Positions 13,612-25,344 of a DNA stretch of 64,000 nt are shown piece by piece. Source of the stretch: Phoebastria nigripes (Eukaryota > Chordata > Aves > Procellariiformes > Diomedeidae); the NCBI GenBank assembly GCA_035582835.1, contig JAYKAV010003355.1, forward strand, positions 165,098 to 229,097. The letters run 5' to 3'. A program made the translations under genes and the position numbers. Each line of letters opens with the position of its first letter. Position 1 is the first letter of the stretch. A model generated the notes under the pieces. It was not told the DNA's origin and searched no databases. It worked only from the letters and a program-made list of their open reading frames with translations.

Positions 13612-15135
13612 GTACTGAAGGAGCTAGCGGATGTTATGGCGGAACCCCTCTCGATCATCTACCAAAGGTCTTGGGAGTCTGGGGAGATCCCTGCTGACTG
13701 GAAGCTAGCCAATGTTATTCCAATTTACAAAAAGAGCGTGAGGGAAGACCCAGGGAACTACAGACCTGTTAGTCTAATCTCAGTACCTGGAAAAATTATG
13801 GAGAAGATCATGCTGGGTGCTATTGAAAGGCATTTAAAGAATAATACAATCATCAGGCGCAGTCAACATGGGTTCACAAAGGGAAAGTCCTGTTTAACTA
13901 ATTTGATATCCTTCTGTGATAAGGTCACCCACCTAGTGGATGAAGGGAAGGCGGTGGATGGAGTTTTTCTGGATTTTAGTAAGGCTTTGGATACTGTCCC
14001 TCACAGCATCCTTCTGGACAAGTTGTCCAACTGTGGGATGAGCCGGTAGGCAGTGCGCTGGGTGAAGAACTGGCTGAACAGCAGGGCTCAAAGGGTTGTA
14101 GTGAATGGGGCTACATCTGGCTGGTGACCAGTCACCAGCCGTGTTCCTCAAGGCTCAATTCTAGGGCCAGTTCTGTTCAATACATTTATCAACGATCTGG
14201 GTGCAGGAGTTGAATGCACCATTAGCAAGTTTGCTGATGATGCCAAACTGGGAGGTGCTGTTGACTCTCTTGAGGGACAAGAGGCCTTGCAGAGGGATCT
14301 AGATAGATTGGAGCATTGGGCAATCATTAATGGCGGGAAATTTAACAAGAACAAATGCCAGATTCTTCACCTAGGATGGAGTAACACCGGGCACAAGTAT
14401 AAATTGGGAGAGGAGTGGCTGGAGAGCAGCCCTGCAGAAAGGGACCTGGGGGTGGTGGTCGACAGCAGGCTCAACCTGATTCAGCAGTGTGCCCTGGCAG
14501 CCAAGAGGGCAAACCGCATCCTGGGGTGCATCAAACACAGCATAACCAGCCGGTCAGAAGAGGTGATTATCCCTCTGTATTTAGCGTTGGTGCAGCCTCA
14601 CCTTGAGTACTGTATGCAGTTCTGGGCCCCACAATTTGAGAAGGATGTGAAGGTCCTTGAACGTGTCCAGAGGAGGGCAACAAAGCTGGTGAAAGGGCTG
14701 GAAGGCATGTCCTATGGGGAGTGGCTAAGGACTTTGGGGTTGTCTAGTTTGGAGAAAAGTAGGCTGAGAGGTGACCTCATTGCTCTCTACAGCTTCCTGA
14801 GGAGGGGAAGCGGAGAGGGAGGTGCTGATCTCTTCTCCCTGGTATCCAGTGATAGGACATGTGGGAATGGCGCAAAGCTGTGCCAGGGGAGGTTCAGACT
14901 GGACATTAGGAAGCATTTCTTTACTGAGACGGTGGTCAAACACTGGAACAGGCTTCCTAGAGACATGGTTGACAGGCCTCATGCCTGAGTGTTTAAGAGG
15001 CATTTGGACAATGCCCTTAATAACATGCTTTAACTTTTGGTCAGCCCTGAAGTGGTCAGGCAGTTGGAGTAGGTGATCGTTGTAGGTCCCTTCCAACTGA
15101 AAAATATTCTGTTCTGTTCTGTTCTGTTCTATTCT
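13612..15135 (+). mobile_element. CR1 LINE, 5'-truncated, nearly intact reverse-transcriptase frame
   Basis: This is a sense-oriented CR1 non-LTR retrotransposon copy. One frame runs from about 13612 to the TAA at 15031 and encodes the ORF2 reverse transcriptase from the ELADVMAEPLSII block. It continues through EDPGNYRPVSL, SQHGFTKGKSCLTNL, LDFSKA, the catalytic FADD box at 14230-14241 and the C-terminal [11 protein letters not shown] and [12 protein letters not shown] blocks. The frame is broken only by in-frame stops at 14047 (TAG), 14125 (TGA) and 14986 (TGA); I saw no frameshift. The 3' UTR carries the typical GGTCCCTTCCAACTG motif and ends in a pentanucleotide run, ATTCT (GTTCT)x4 ATTCT, at 15106-15135. 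Most CR1 copies end in octamers instead. The copy is not functional because it lacks its 5' end and has stops. Confidence 0.95.
15106..15135 (+). repeat. Pentanucleotide (GTTCT)n tail of the CR1
   Basis: Six tandem pentamers, ATTCT, four GTTCT and a last ATTCT, form the extreme 3' end of the CR1 copy. In CR1 elements the 3' terminal repeat is what the reverse transcriptase recognises when priming. The usual avian form is an eight-base unit such as ATTCTATG. A clean five-base unit points either to a subfamily variant or to contraction after insertion. Confidence 0.85.
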
Positions 15136-16565
15136 AAACTGACTCACTCCCAGAGTAATAGAGAATGTTTGGCAAAGGTTAGTTTTACATTTAAGTGAAA
15201 GGTGATGAGACACAAGCTCTAGAAAGAATCTCATGACTCTCAGTTTTTCTAAAATTTTTCTTACCTTATGACCTCTCATCTTTGAGAAGATTTCCAAGAA
15301 GTTAGTTTTGGGACAGCTGAAATTATATACAACATCTAAATGTTATAGATTTAATAGATACTGTATGTCTCATCTCATCTGTTTTAACTGTAGAGAAGGA
15401 ATTACGGTAGTGGAAACAAGTGAAATCTTTATTTTGGTCTTCCTCTTTTGATACACTTGAATGATATGCATGGTTCCATCTTATCCTTCTTTTACTGAAA
15501 GTCTTCTGTGACTAAAAAGATACAAATTGAAATGTGGGGGGTTTTGTATTGCTGTTGAAGACCATGGATACTTTAACAAAGTGCTGAGTATTTCTCAGTG
15601 GGACGATGCTAACTGTGCCCTGCTTGCGTGCTCTTTTGATTGTATCAAATTAGAATATTGGTTGCAGCCTGATAAGATTCAAAATATCTAGATCCTAATT
15701 TTTTTCTTTAGTCCCCACCCAAAACTATTGTAGGCATTTTAAAAATGCATTAGTAGTACAGTAGGCCAAACAGAACTTGAGTTAAGTCAGTATCACGGAT
15801 TTTACAGGGCTTTTGGGGTGGGAGAAAAGGAGCACGGAGCTGTTTTGGGGAGGGCCAACTGAATACTGCAAATGTGGAATGGAAAGGGCATTTAATAAGC
15901 AAGGAAACTGAAGTTGGTTTAAATATTAAGTATTGTATGACACCCCACAACCTACGATGGGTGCTATTGTATGTTTCTGTGAAAAACAAAACACAGATTT
16001 CATTTTCAGATATGTGGGTGTCCACAGCTCCAGCTGTCTTTAAATGGAGTGTTGGTACTCAGTATCTCTAAAAATGGTTATACCCATCTCTACAAATCAA
16101 ATTCCCTGAGTTTTACACAACTGTGACTACTGAACTGGAGTTCATAGTCTGCTTTGAAACAGGTCATTACTTGTCCTACTCAAGCCATTTATCACCTTTC
16201 CCTTGGTATTTTCAGACTCCTTCCACAAGTGGCGTGATCTTTTTGTTCAATGAAGTCCATTTCCCACCTCATCCCTCTACTGGAGGGACTTTGAGGAGGG
16301 CGTTGTTTCTTTTCTTTTCTTCATTCTTTTTGGTTTTATTTAGTTTTTATCAGCAACATTTTCTTTCTCTCCCTCTGTGATTTCCCAGCCGTGAGATAAA
16401 TAGCCTTGTATCTTACAAGCTAAATACAATTACTGCTATCAAAACTGGAGTCTTTCTCTCCCTGTAAATGTCTCTTGGAAGCTGATAAGCTGTTCAAGGC
16501 AAACTGCAGGCTTCTGCCTAATCCTGAGATTAAACATAACCACGCAGAAGACAGCAAGAGATAAT

Positions 16566-16592
16566 GGGGGTGGGGNGGGGGGTGGGGGAGGC
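16566..16592 (+). repeat. G-rich tract with possible G-quadruplex
   Basis: Several runs of three to six G separated by single T or N lie here, followed by a purine-rich GGCAGGCAGGAGAGGAAGAG stretch. The spacing would allow a G-quadruplex on the + strand, which is also the transcribed RNA sense. An N at 16576 inside the run suggests sequencing difficulty. No function is implied. Confidence 0.5.
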
Positions 16593-16949
16593 AGGCAGGA
16601 GAGGAAGAGAGGAGGAGAAAGTGAGATCCTCTCCTGAGACATTAAGAGGACATACACAAGGCTCAAGGTTATTTGTAAAGGAATTACACAAAACACACAA
16701 GAGCTTGTTATGATGAGAAATTTCCTCAGATAATGCAGTGATTGTTGTAGTTGTTAAAGACAAAATTTAGCAGAGATTTGTTTGATGCAAAGCACAGAGG
16801 GGAGCTGTAGAAAACAGCTCCCAGCCACGACTGCTGATTTTTATATATTAGTCCCCATCTTGCCCTTGAAACAGGAGGTCTCACAAAGTTGCATCCAGAT
16901 TCTTTGTGCATGCTAGCTTGGGTTCATCTCACCGGCTTTATGCTGAATA

Positions 16950-17090
16950 CAGAGAGACAGTAGATTTCCCAAGGGTAAAGCAGGGGACTGAGCCAGCTTT
17001 TCTGTGTTTTCCTACCTGCTGACCATCTGAACGAGGGTAACTTAATCCTCCTGTTTGTGAAACAGAGTTAACACTAATCTTCTAGGAAAT
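16950..17090. repeat. Possible degraded MIR (weak)
   Basis: CAGAGAGACAG, TTTCCCAAGGGTAAAG and GGACTGAGCCAG resemble, in order, the minus-strand MIR core around its CCCAAGGTCACACAGC segment. The following TTAATCCTCCTG...AAACAGAGTTAAC could belong to a second copy in the other orientation. The match is loose, so this is only a suggestion. Confidence 0.3.
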
Positions 17091-20000
17091 AAGAGTCCCT
17101 CAATTACAGAGGAATAGCGTGTTATACCTGTAGTAGTCTTCAATTATAACCAAGGCAGGATTACTGAAGACAGTCTTTATGAGTCAGTCCAATACAGTTG
17201 AAAAAACCAGCTTAATTTCTGGATATATAAGTTCTTGATTTTTTTGTCAGTGACATTTTAATTTTCTCCCTCTGTGATTTTTTTAAGGTCTTGTGTTTCT
17301 GAAAGCTTGTCTGTATTTTTTAACTGTTATCAATTGGCCTAATGGGGTATTACCTCTCCCAACTTTGCTTTATTTAATTTATAATGCATTAGCCAAGAAG
17401 GAGGAGATAAGTTTGGATGATCTAATAGTAGCATCACTGGAGGATTTAAGAGAAGACTATATATCCTTTCTTCAGCTGACATGTGCTCTGATATTGTAAA
17501 TAATATGCAATATTGTGATTATTAGTTCTCATGAGCTCAGTAATGCAGAGTCTAATGCTGATTGGGACATTAAGAAGGAAAACTCAAAAGCAGAACTAAC
17601 TGGGATGTCTGAGTCATTGCAACAAGTTCTTCCTTTCTAAGTTTGTACTTATCCCTGTACAGTACCTCTGCACGGCTCGTGTTGTACTGCTTCAGTGATT
17701 TCTAAACATTTGGTAGCTGAGCCTTATTAGAGGAAATAACTAGTTCTCTGTGCTTTGCAGAGCCTGGCTCCTCCTCCCCCAGATTCCCTCTGTTTCTTCC
17801 AGAGTGATTTTGGCATTTCCTCATTCCNTCTTCTTTCCACACCCCCCCACCCCCAATCTGGTTTCTGCTTTCTTGTGCCCCTTTAGCAATCCCTTCCCTC
17901 CCTCAGACTCGAGGCTGTTATGATCTCCTCCTCACTTCTGAAACCTTGCTTCTGAAACCAAGGTAATAGTAAGAAACTTGGCTGAATCCAGTTGCCTCCA
18001 TGAAAAGGCACATGGATCTTGTGCTTGACTACTTGGAGTCATTAATAAGTCCCGTTGCTTGATGTGCAAGCCAAAGGGATTTCTTTGTGGTACTGCCAGA
18101 TCCCACTGTGGTCTTAATATTTTCCTCTCCAAATGCCCTTGTAAGTGGATAATGAGTTAGGAACAAGAGCACTGAATTTTGATTAGCCCTGTGGGCTGGA
18201 TGTGATCCCCAGGATTCTTGTCATACACTTGTTTGTGGGTTTTGATTTTTCATATTGTACTAATTTTGTGGGACTTAAATGAGCTCTCAGATGCTTCCTA
18301 TCAGCATGAATTGGAGACGGCATGTAAAGTGCCTTTGACAGATGTACTGCATTTCATAAAGAGCCTAAAACATATAAAAAGACAGGGTTAATAAAACAGC
18401 ATTGGAGAAGCACATTTTGAAGGCAGTACTGTGACATATGTTGAAAGATCTGCCAAGAGGGATGATTAAAGCATGACAAGCTGATGAAATCAAGAGTTGA
18501 TTGTAGCTTGTCACTGCAGGGCCGTAACATCTATAATATATTTTTAAGGTTGGAAAACAGATAAATATGGCTACATGATATGAACACTCAGTTTTGGTCC
18601 CCTGTATCCACTGAGATTTAAACCTATACACATTAAGTCACCAACAGACAAACATACTTTGGAATTTGTGCAAAAACACCCATGTTAATGCATATTAATG
18701 CACGTGCGTCCATACTGGATGATGAGATATTATCTGACATGATAAAAAAGTTACGTAAATGTTGCCACTACGCTCACAGTTTAACAACTTTGTACTTCAT
18801 GTTTTGCTTTCCCACAGGACNTATGATGCTGTGGTTCATTTCCACTTTGCCCCTATCCCTAAACAGTTGCATGGAAGTTCTGTAGGGCTTGTCTGTCTTC
18901 CAAATTCTGTCTTTAAGGACAGAGGAGAGGAAAGACAGAGAGAAAAAGAAAAAAGTGACTATATTGCGACTTCCAGTACTCATCCTTCCTCTCAAAACTG
19001 ATCCAGGCTCTTAAGACACGCTGTATTCAGTCAGTCTGTGTGAGTTGCAGTCTTAGCTTCACCAAATACCTCAAGCCCATATGAGTGGTAGTCTATCAAG
19101 CACCGGCATTTCTGTCAGCTTGGCATTAAGAAGGAGGGAAATGCGTGGTTTTTTATGAAGACATGTAAGGTAACCAGGCAGAACAAACAGTACAGTATTA
19201 TTTAACAGCAATAGGATTGAAAGAAGGAGTTTACCTAAGGAAGGATACACACAGAATAGTATCTTCATGCAAGTAGCCATGACTGTCTAATTCCCACCTA
19301 GGATCCCACAGATAGTCCCTGAGCTGTGGGAAAGAGGGGAGAAGGAATAAGAAGCATTCTTATGTCACAGTCTCTATTACTGCTATGTAACAGTCACATA
19401 AGAGGTTGTTCTAACATGCAAATATATGCCACAGAGGCAATACTTTAATTTAGCCAAAATACTTTATCTTGTTTATAGCCTGGATAAAGAAAATACTGTC
19501 AGAAAGTACTGACAATTTGAGGAAAACTTTTTGTAGGTGCTGTCCAAAAGAACAGAGATATGTATTATATTGCTGCATGCTGTTAGTTACATTAGTGTAG
19601 CATCATTCTTGCATCTTCCTGAATCAGACTAGATGTCCAAGATGTCAAATCTACAGGCGAATACCAAATATGTCAGAAGAAAATTTGCTTTAATGGTCAA
19701 AATGACACTTCTGTCCAATGGTCCTGGATTTGGGATGGTTTCTATTCTGTCCTCCCAGAGCTTGTTTGTTCATCTAATCAGCTTCTTGAGCTGGAGAGCC
19801 GCCAAGTGTCTGATGCTTCAGAGAATTACAGTAACCCACCATGGCAAAAACAAAAATATGCCCCAAAGGATGTCCTTCTAAAAAAAATTGTCCTACTATT
19901 ATGCTTAGTTTGTGACCCGAAATATGAGGTCACATAAGCTGTACGTGTTTGTATCATATTTTTTCCCTCATTAATTTATTCAGGGAGACATGATCATGTG

Positions 20001-21146
20001 GAAATACTCCCACTCCCTCTCTAGCTGGAATTTGATAGAAGTTACTCTGCTGTATTGTGAGCACATTGCTCAGCCAAATTTAAACCAAGACAAAACAAAA
20101 CCTAGGCAGTTTAGTGGCATCTGTAATTTTTCTGCATTTCTCTGATTCTTTTTCCATTGATGATCTTGATTCTCGAATCCCAGTTCTTTCCTCTTAGCTT
20201 AGTCCTATGGACTAGGCTTCTTTGCAAGAGAAATTCTTGCAACACAGAGTGAATGCTTATGAAAAGTCGTGTTAACCTTTGACAATGGTAGTATGGCATG
20301 TAGTGTAACTCATGAAGAGATGAGCTTTATGATTCCCCAATCCTAGGCTCGCTCTATGTCAGAATGATGACTTAAAGTATGCCAAGATATAGTATCCATA
20401 GGGCACTGATGCATCTTTCTACCTAGTTGTTCTCAGCCTTCTCGTATCTGATATAAGAACCCTGGGCCGAGGGATTTCCCTAAATATTGGGATTACATTC
20501 TTATACTCACTACAAGCCTCTGAGTCCCTGTCCCTGAGATACTATGGTGCAAAACAGGGGTATTGCATTCACATAGGGATCCAAGCCATGGGTTTTTTCC
20601 TTGTATCTCTTTGACATCCAGCATGCTTCTTGCTAAAATCATCACCATGCCATTTTCCATGAATAGTAATTTACATACTAAGAGATGTAGGTATATCCTG
20701 ATAGCTTGGTCTTGCTAACAATTCCAGGCTAAAGTATACAGCTGCTCACATAAGCATGCTTATCCTAATTGTCTGAATGCTCAAATATTATGAGCTGTTC
20801 TCATCTGTTTGTGTCCACTGGTCCATGATTGTATGAATGTCCAGGTACCAAGTATAAGCATTATCACCAAAATTTTCTGATAAATTTCTCATTCGCTGGA
20901 GTAAGATGAATTACTATTGGTTCAGCCATCTGATGATACATAAAATGTAGCTGTATAATGTAGCGCAGAGAAAGATGGAGAAATATTTCTCAGATGGAGA
21001 ATCAGGCTAAATAAGATTGCTGGAAAGTAAGAATCCTGCTAGACAGCACAGTGCAGTGAATTCCCAGACATTAATATAGATACGTTTCTCTCCTGGATTA
21101 GTTCTGTTTCAGTTTTCCTGGTCAAACAGAGTTGTTATAATATATT

Positions 21147-21212
21147 CTCTTTCTTCTCTCCCTCTCTGGCTCTCCCTCTGTCTCTGTCTCTCTCTCTCAC
21201 ACACACACACAG
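21147..21212 (+). repeat. Compound (TC)n/(CA)n microsatellite
   Basis: A pyrimidine run rich in TCTC, with CCTCTCTGGC and TCTGTCTC interruptions, passes into a short ACACAC run and then AG at 21212. It looks like a compound microsatellite. Length polymorphism between individuals is likely. In RNA sense it is also a long CU-rich tract of the kind bound by PTBP proteins, but nothing around it looks like an exon. Confidence 0.8.
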
Positions 21213-21469
21213 TAGAGCGAGCAAACATCTGGCCTGAGGGATCAGAGGCTTGAACAACAATTTTGTGCTTTTCTGATCTTATTGCCTGCAGAAAGAACAG
21301 TGCCAGCTGTAATCCCAGGTTGACACAGCTGACATGCAGTGACAGAAGGGGCTCACACATCTGCATCAGCCTTCTCCCTGCTCACTAAAAGGCACTGGAA
21401 AGCACAAAGTCGTTGAAATCCAATGCTGTGGACTGAAGCAGAGCAACTGTGTGAAAGGATGGTCAGAAA

Positions 21470-21650
21470 TGAAAGGGGCCAGTCATGGAACTGGGAGCCA
21501 GAAGTTCCTGAATCCCAGCCTTGGCTTTAGAGATGCCATTCCCTGTGGTCTTGGGCAATGCTTTTACCACTCTGTGGCTCAGTTTTCCAATCAGTAAAGT
21601 GGGGATAAAGCCTCAATTTACATTATCTTTGGGGACTTAAATAGAAAATA
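21470..21650 (+). repeat. MIR SINE relic
   Basis: The order of motifs follows the tRNA-derived MIR consensus: CTGGGAGCCAGA, GAATCCCAGCC, GTCTTGGGCAATGC, CTCTGTGGCTCAGTTTTCC and CAGTAAAGTGGGGATAA. This is an ancient amniote SINE, heavily diverged as expected. The orientation is sense. The 5' and 3' limits are approximate. Confidence 0.8.
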
Positions 21651-24529
21651 TTCTAGAATTCACTGAGTATGAAAACCTTTCTGGGTCAGTGAACTTACAT
21701 CTTTGCTAATTATTGAGTACCTGGAGCACCCTGGAGACTGAAAACTCCAGTGTTGGACTTGCAAAATCTTTTGTATTTTTTTCTTAAGCTTATAAATTCA
21801 TAGTCAGTGAGATTCACTCTGCATAACAGTCTGTCATGTGCAAACTTGAGTGGTATTTTACCCCTTCACTGCTTCATAGCATTTCCATAGCAATTTCCAA
21901 AACTCAGGTGACTTCCGAGAAAGAAATTGATTTAAAAGGTTGGAGTAGGAAAAATATATCTACAGAAACTACAAGTTCCTTTTTCCCACAGGTCCACCTT
22001 ATCTCTGACACAGTGTTATTCAGTAATGATTTTTTCACCGTATGGATGTTTCCTGTGCCTCTAGTTCATGGCTTGGCTTTGTGAATGGCACCTGTCTTTC
22101 AGAAGGCTTACTGGGTCACTACAGGATCCTGGAATTCTCTTTTCCTTTTTCTAAGCTGATGCAAACAGAAGAATTGATTTCAAGAGGAGGCAAAGATCAC
22201 TGATTTGTAGCAATTAGAGATGGGAAAGGCCTGTTTGGTGTCATTTATTCTAATCTGTAATCAACTGATATCCCCCACCACTTTATCAAGTAAAATTTTA
22301 AATAATTCAAGAATTTCCCTGAGGAGACTGTAGCACTGTCTAGCATGTAATCTTGATAGGAAGTGCTTCTTAATAAACTACTTCTTTCATCAGTTTCTTA
22401 CTTGCTTTTAGTTATTTTCTGGCACTCATCGTAGAGAACTTGCCCCCTCCCACAGGGTTTTTGCCTTTCTTTTATTTGCAACTGGTTAGCTTTCCAATCC
22501 TCATTGGTGACATTTGACTAAATGCTTTATAGGCATTACTCTCATTAATGTTACTGACTGAGCAGTCTCCCCATACTCAGCACTGTATTCATGGGAAAGG
22601 ACTGTACGTGCTTTCTCTATTTGTTGTATATTCAACTCCGCGTATTATCTCCCTGATAATAAGTGCACAGGGAAATGAGATCCAGAAACATCTGAAGGTT
22701 TCTGGTGGAGCCAACCCGGCTCCATTACTGCCAGCACCAAGGCAGAGACTGCAAGTCCTGCTGGAACTGAGCTGATTCCTGCATAAATACTGGAGTGCCT
22801 GCTGGCACCTTCCAACAAGGAGTCTTGGTTTCGATGTAATGTCTGATAAACATAAAGAGGACCCCTTCCTGAATGGGGAGCACAGTGCACTGAGCCCCAA
22901 GTGGTTCCGTAGGAATCAGTGCTCTTACAGCCAGCATGGAGGTAGGGCTAGAATCAGACCTAAGCTAGCTGTCTACCTGAGTGCTCTTGTTTGCAGGGGT
23001 GTGATAGTGAGCCGCTGACTCTTTATGAAGCAGGTGTAAGGCCACAAGTTTTCTTACCTCAGATCCTGCACCATGCAAAGGCAGTTGTTCTGTTTTCAAT
23101 CTCACGTTGGTCCTGGAAGCAAAATAGCTGCACTTGTGTAGCTCCAATGCCTAACCCAACACATGTAAACTAGATCCAGTGTTTCTCTGCCCTGACTTTG
23201 CATAATCCACAAAGCACGTACGCAACCCCTAGATAAATGGGAGTTAATAGAATTTAAAGTGTCAATACAAATAAAGTGCTTTTGGCATTTGGTTATTGCT
23301 GCTTGTTCCCACTGGGCTATATAAATCAGATCCTGACCTTTCCCAAAGGAATCGAAGAAGTGGGATGTGGGGACAGTAGCAGTGGATTTTATTCTGATCT
23401 CTGTTTCATATCTCTTCCTGCAAAATGAAATTCGTTCTTGTTTAAAATGGAAAGATCACTATGTAGTTTCAGTTGTTCTTTAATAGTCACTTTAGCCTTG
23501 GCTACCTGATACAGGGCTTAATTTGGACCTGGTCAGTGAAAAAAAAAAACTTACACATTACTTATAAAACATCTCAAAGATCTGGTAATGTAGACACCCA
23601 AATTGTTTCATATCTGTAAAAAGGTTGAACTGGTAACTGCTTTCTCTATACTGTACACTAGTTCACTTTTCCAACATAAATCAAAAGAGAACTAAAGCAG
23701 ACTGCTTTTATCTCATGTCCATGGCCTCAGCTTCTATAGGGCTGAAATGTTTCAGTATAATCTGCTCATACAAAATAAGACCTCAACCACATTTTTCACA
23801 AGACTAACTTTTTTTTTCTTTTGCACCCTTGAAAAAGTTTGATTAACCTTCTTCCACCTTTGCTAGTCTGAGTTTTCTTTTTGTTTTGCTCCTATCGTGC
23901 TTCTTTGTTAGATTATCAGGGGCAAGGCACTCATTTTCTCAGTCATCCAAGACAGGATTGAAAGATTAATCTAAGGAAGGTTGAAATGTTACTGATCTTG
24001 TCCTGGGGCAGAGGAGTGAATTAGATGACTTCTCAAAGTCTTCCTTAGTCTTATTAAGGTCACAGTGGCCCATATTAGCTGCACCTTGTGGACAGACATT
24101 TAAACTCTAATCTCCTACTTTGCCTCTGAAATTCTCAATGATTTTGCCCTGAATGCTGCTTTGCTTTGAATTAGGACCCTATGTTTTTTAAGCTAAAAAA
24201 GATAAGATAAAATAGAGAGTGGCAGCAGCATAAAGCTTTTGGTTGAGGCAGTAGAAATTAGAAAGAACTCCAGTTGCCTGAGTAACTTTTGCTGCTGTAG
24301 TCTTGCTTGATAATTCTCTCTCCTATTTTTAGTACTTATGTTACTGAGACCTCATTGTCTTTTGTCATGAGGGCAGTGAGCTGAGGAGAGTTGCAGTGTG
24401 AAGGTCAGCTTTTATCTCTGGTCCACGGTGAGATGAACGGAAGGAAAGGTGTGGCTCCCAGCAAACAATGTGATCAGAGGGAATTGAAGATAAAGTCAAG
24501 CGCATCTAGGACTAAGGGGAAAATGAGGG

Positions 24530-25344
24530 CTTGAGAGGTGGGCCCGTGCAAACCTCATGAAGTTCAACAAGGCCAAGTGCAAGGTCCTGCACATGGGTCC
24601 AGGCAATACCAAGCACAAGTACAGGCTGGGTGGAGAATGGATTGAGAGCAGCCCTGAGGAGAAGGACTTGGAGGTGTTGGTTGATGAGAAGTTCAACACG
24701 ACCCAGCAATGTGCGCTTACAGACCAGAAAGCCAACTGTATCCTGGGCTGCATCAAAAGAAGTGTGACCAGCAGGTTGAGGGAGGTGATTCTGCCCATCT
24801 ACTCTGCTCTCGTGAGACCCCACCTGGAGTATTGCGTTCAGCTCTGGGGCCCTCAACATAAGAAGGACATGGACCTGTTGGAGCGAGTCCAGAGGAGGGC
24901 CACGAAGATGGTCAGAGGGCTGGAGCACCTCTCCTATGAAGACAGCCTGAGAGAGTTGGGGTTGTTCAGCTTGGAGAAGAGAAGGCTCTGGGGAGACCTC
25001 ATAGCAGCCTTTCAGTACCTGAAGGGGGCCTACAAGAAAGCTGGAGAGGGACTTTTTACAAGGGCATGTAGTGATAAGACAAAGGGTAATGGCTTTCAAC
25101 TTTTCAAAGAGGGTAGATTTAGATTAGATATAAGGAAGAAATTCTTCCAGTGAGGGTGGTGAGGCACTGCAACAGGTTGCTCAGAGAAGTTGTGGATGCC
25201 CCATCCCTGGAAGTGTTCAAGGCCAGGTTGGATGGGGCTTTGAGCAACCTGGTCTAGTGGAAGGTGTCCCTGACCGTGGCAGGGGGGTTGGAACTAGATG
25301 ATCTTTAAGGTCCCTTCCAACCCAAACCATTCTATGATTCTATG
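24530..25344 (+). mobile_element. CR1 LINE, strongly 5'-truncated, classic octamer tail
   Basis: A sense CR1 fragment starts within the reverse-transcriptase C-terminal part ([17 protein letters not shown]) and runs through [32 protein letters not shown] and [18 protein letters not shown]. The frame stops at 25151 because about one base is missing from the usual FFTVRVVRH region (TTCTTCCAGTGAGG). After that frameshift the normal tail resumes and ends at a TAG near 25257. The 3' UTR holds TAGATGATCTTTAAGGTCCC and TTCCAACCCAAACCATTC, then two ATTCTATG-type units. It is a dead copy, probably younger than the MIR and L3 relics, and lies in an intron. Confidence 0.95.

Noticed and set aside
14725..15297. 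190-codon minus-strand open frame
   Set aside because: It is the antisense of the CR1 reverse-transcriptase region and its tail, where codon bias of the sense frame leaves the reverse frame open.
24512..25099. 195-codon minus-strand open frame
   Set aside because: It is the shadow of the second CR1 copy and has no independent protein similarity.
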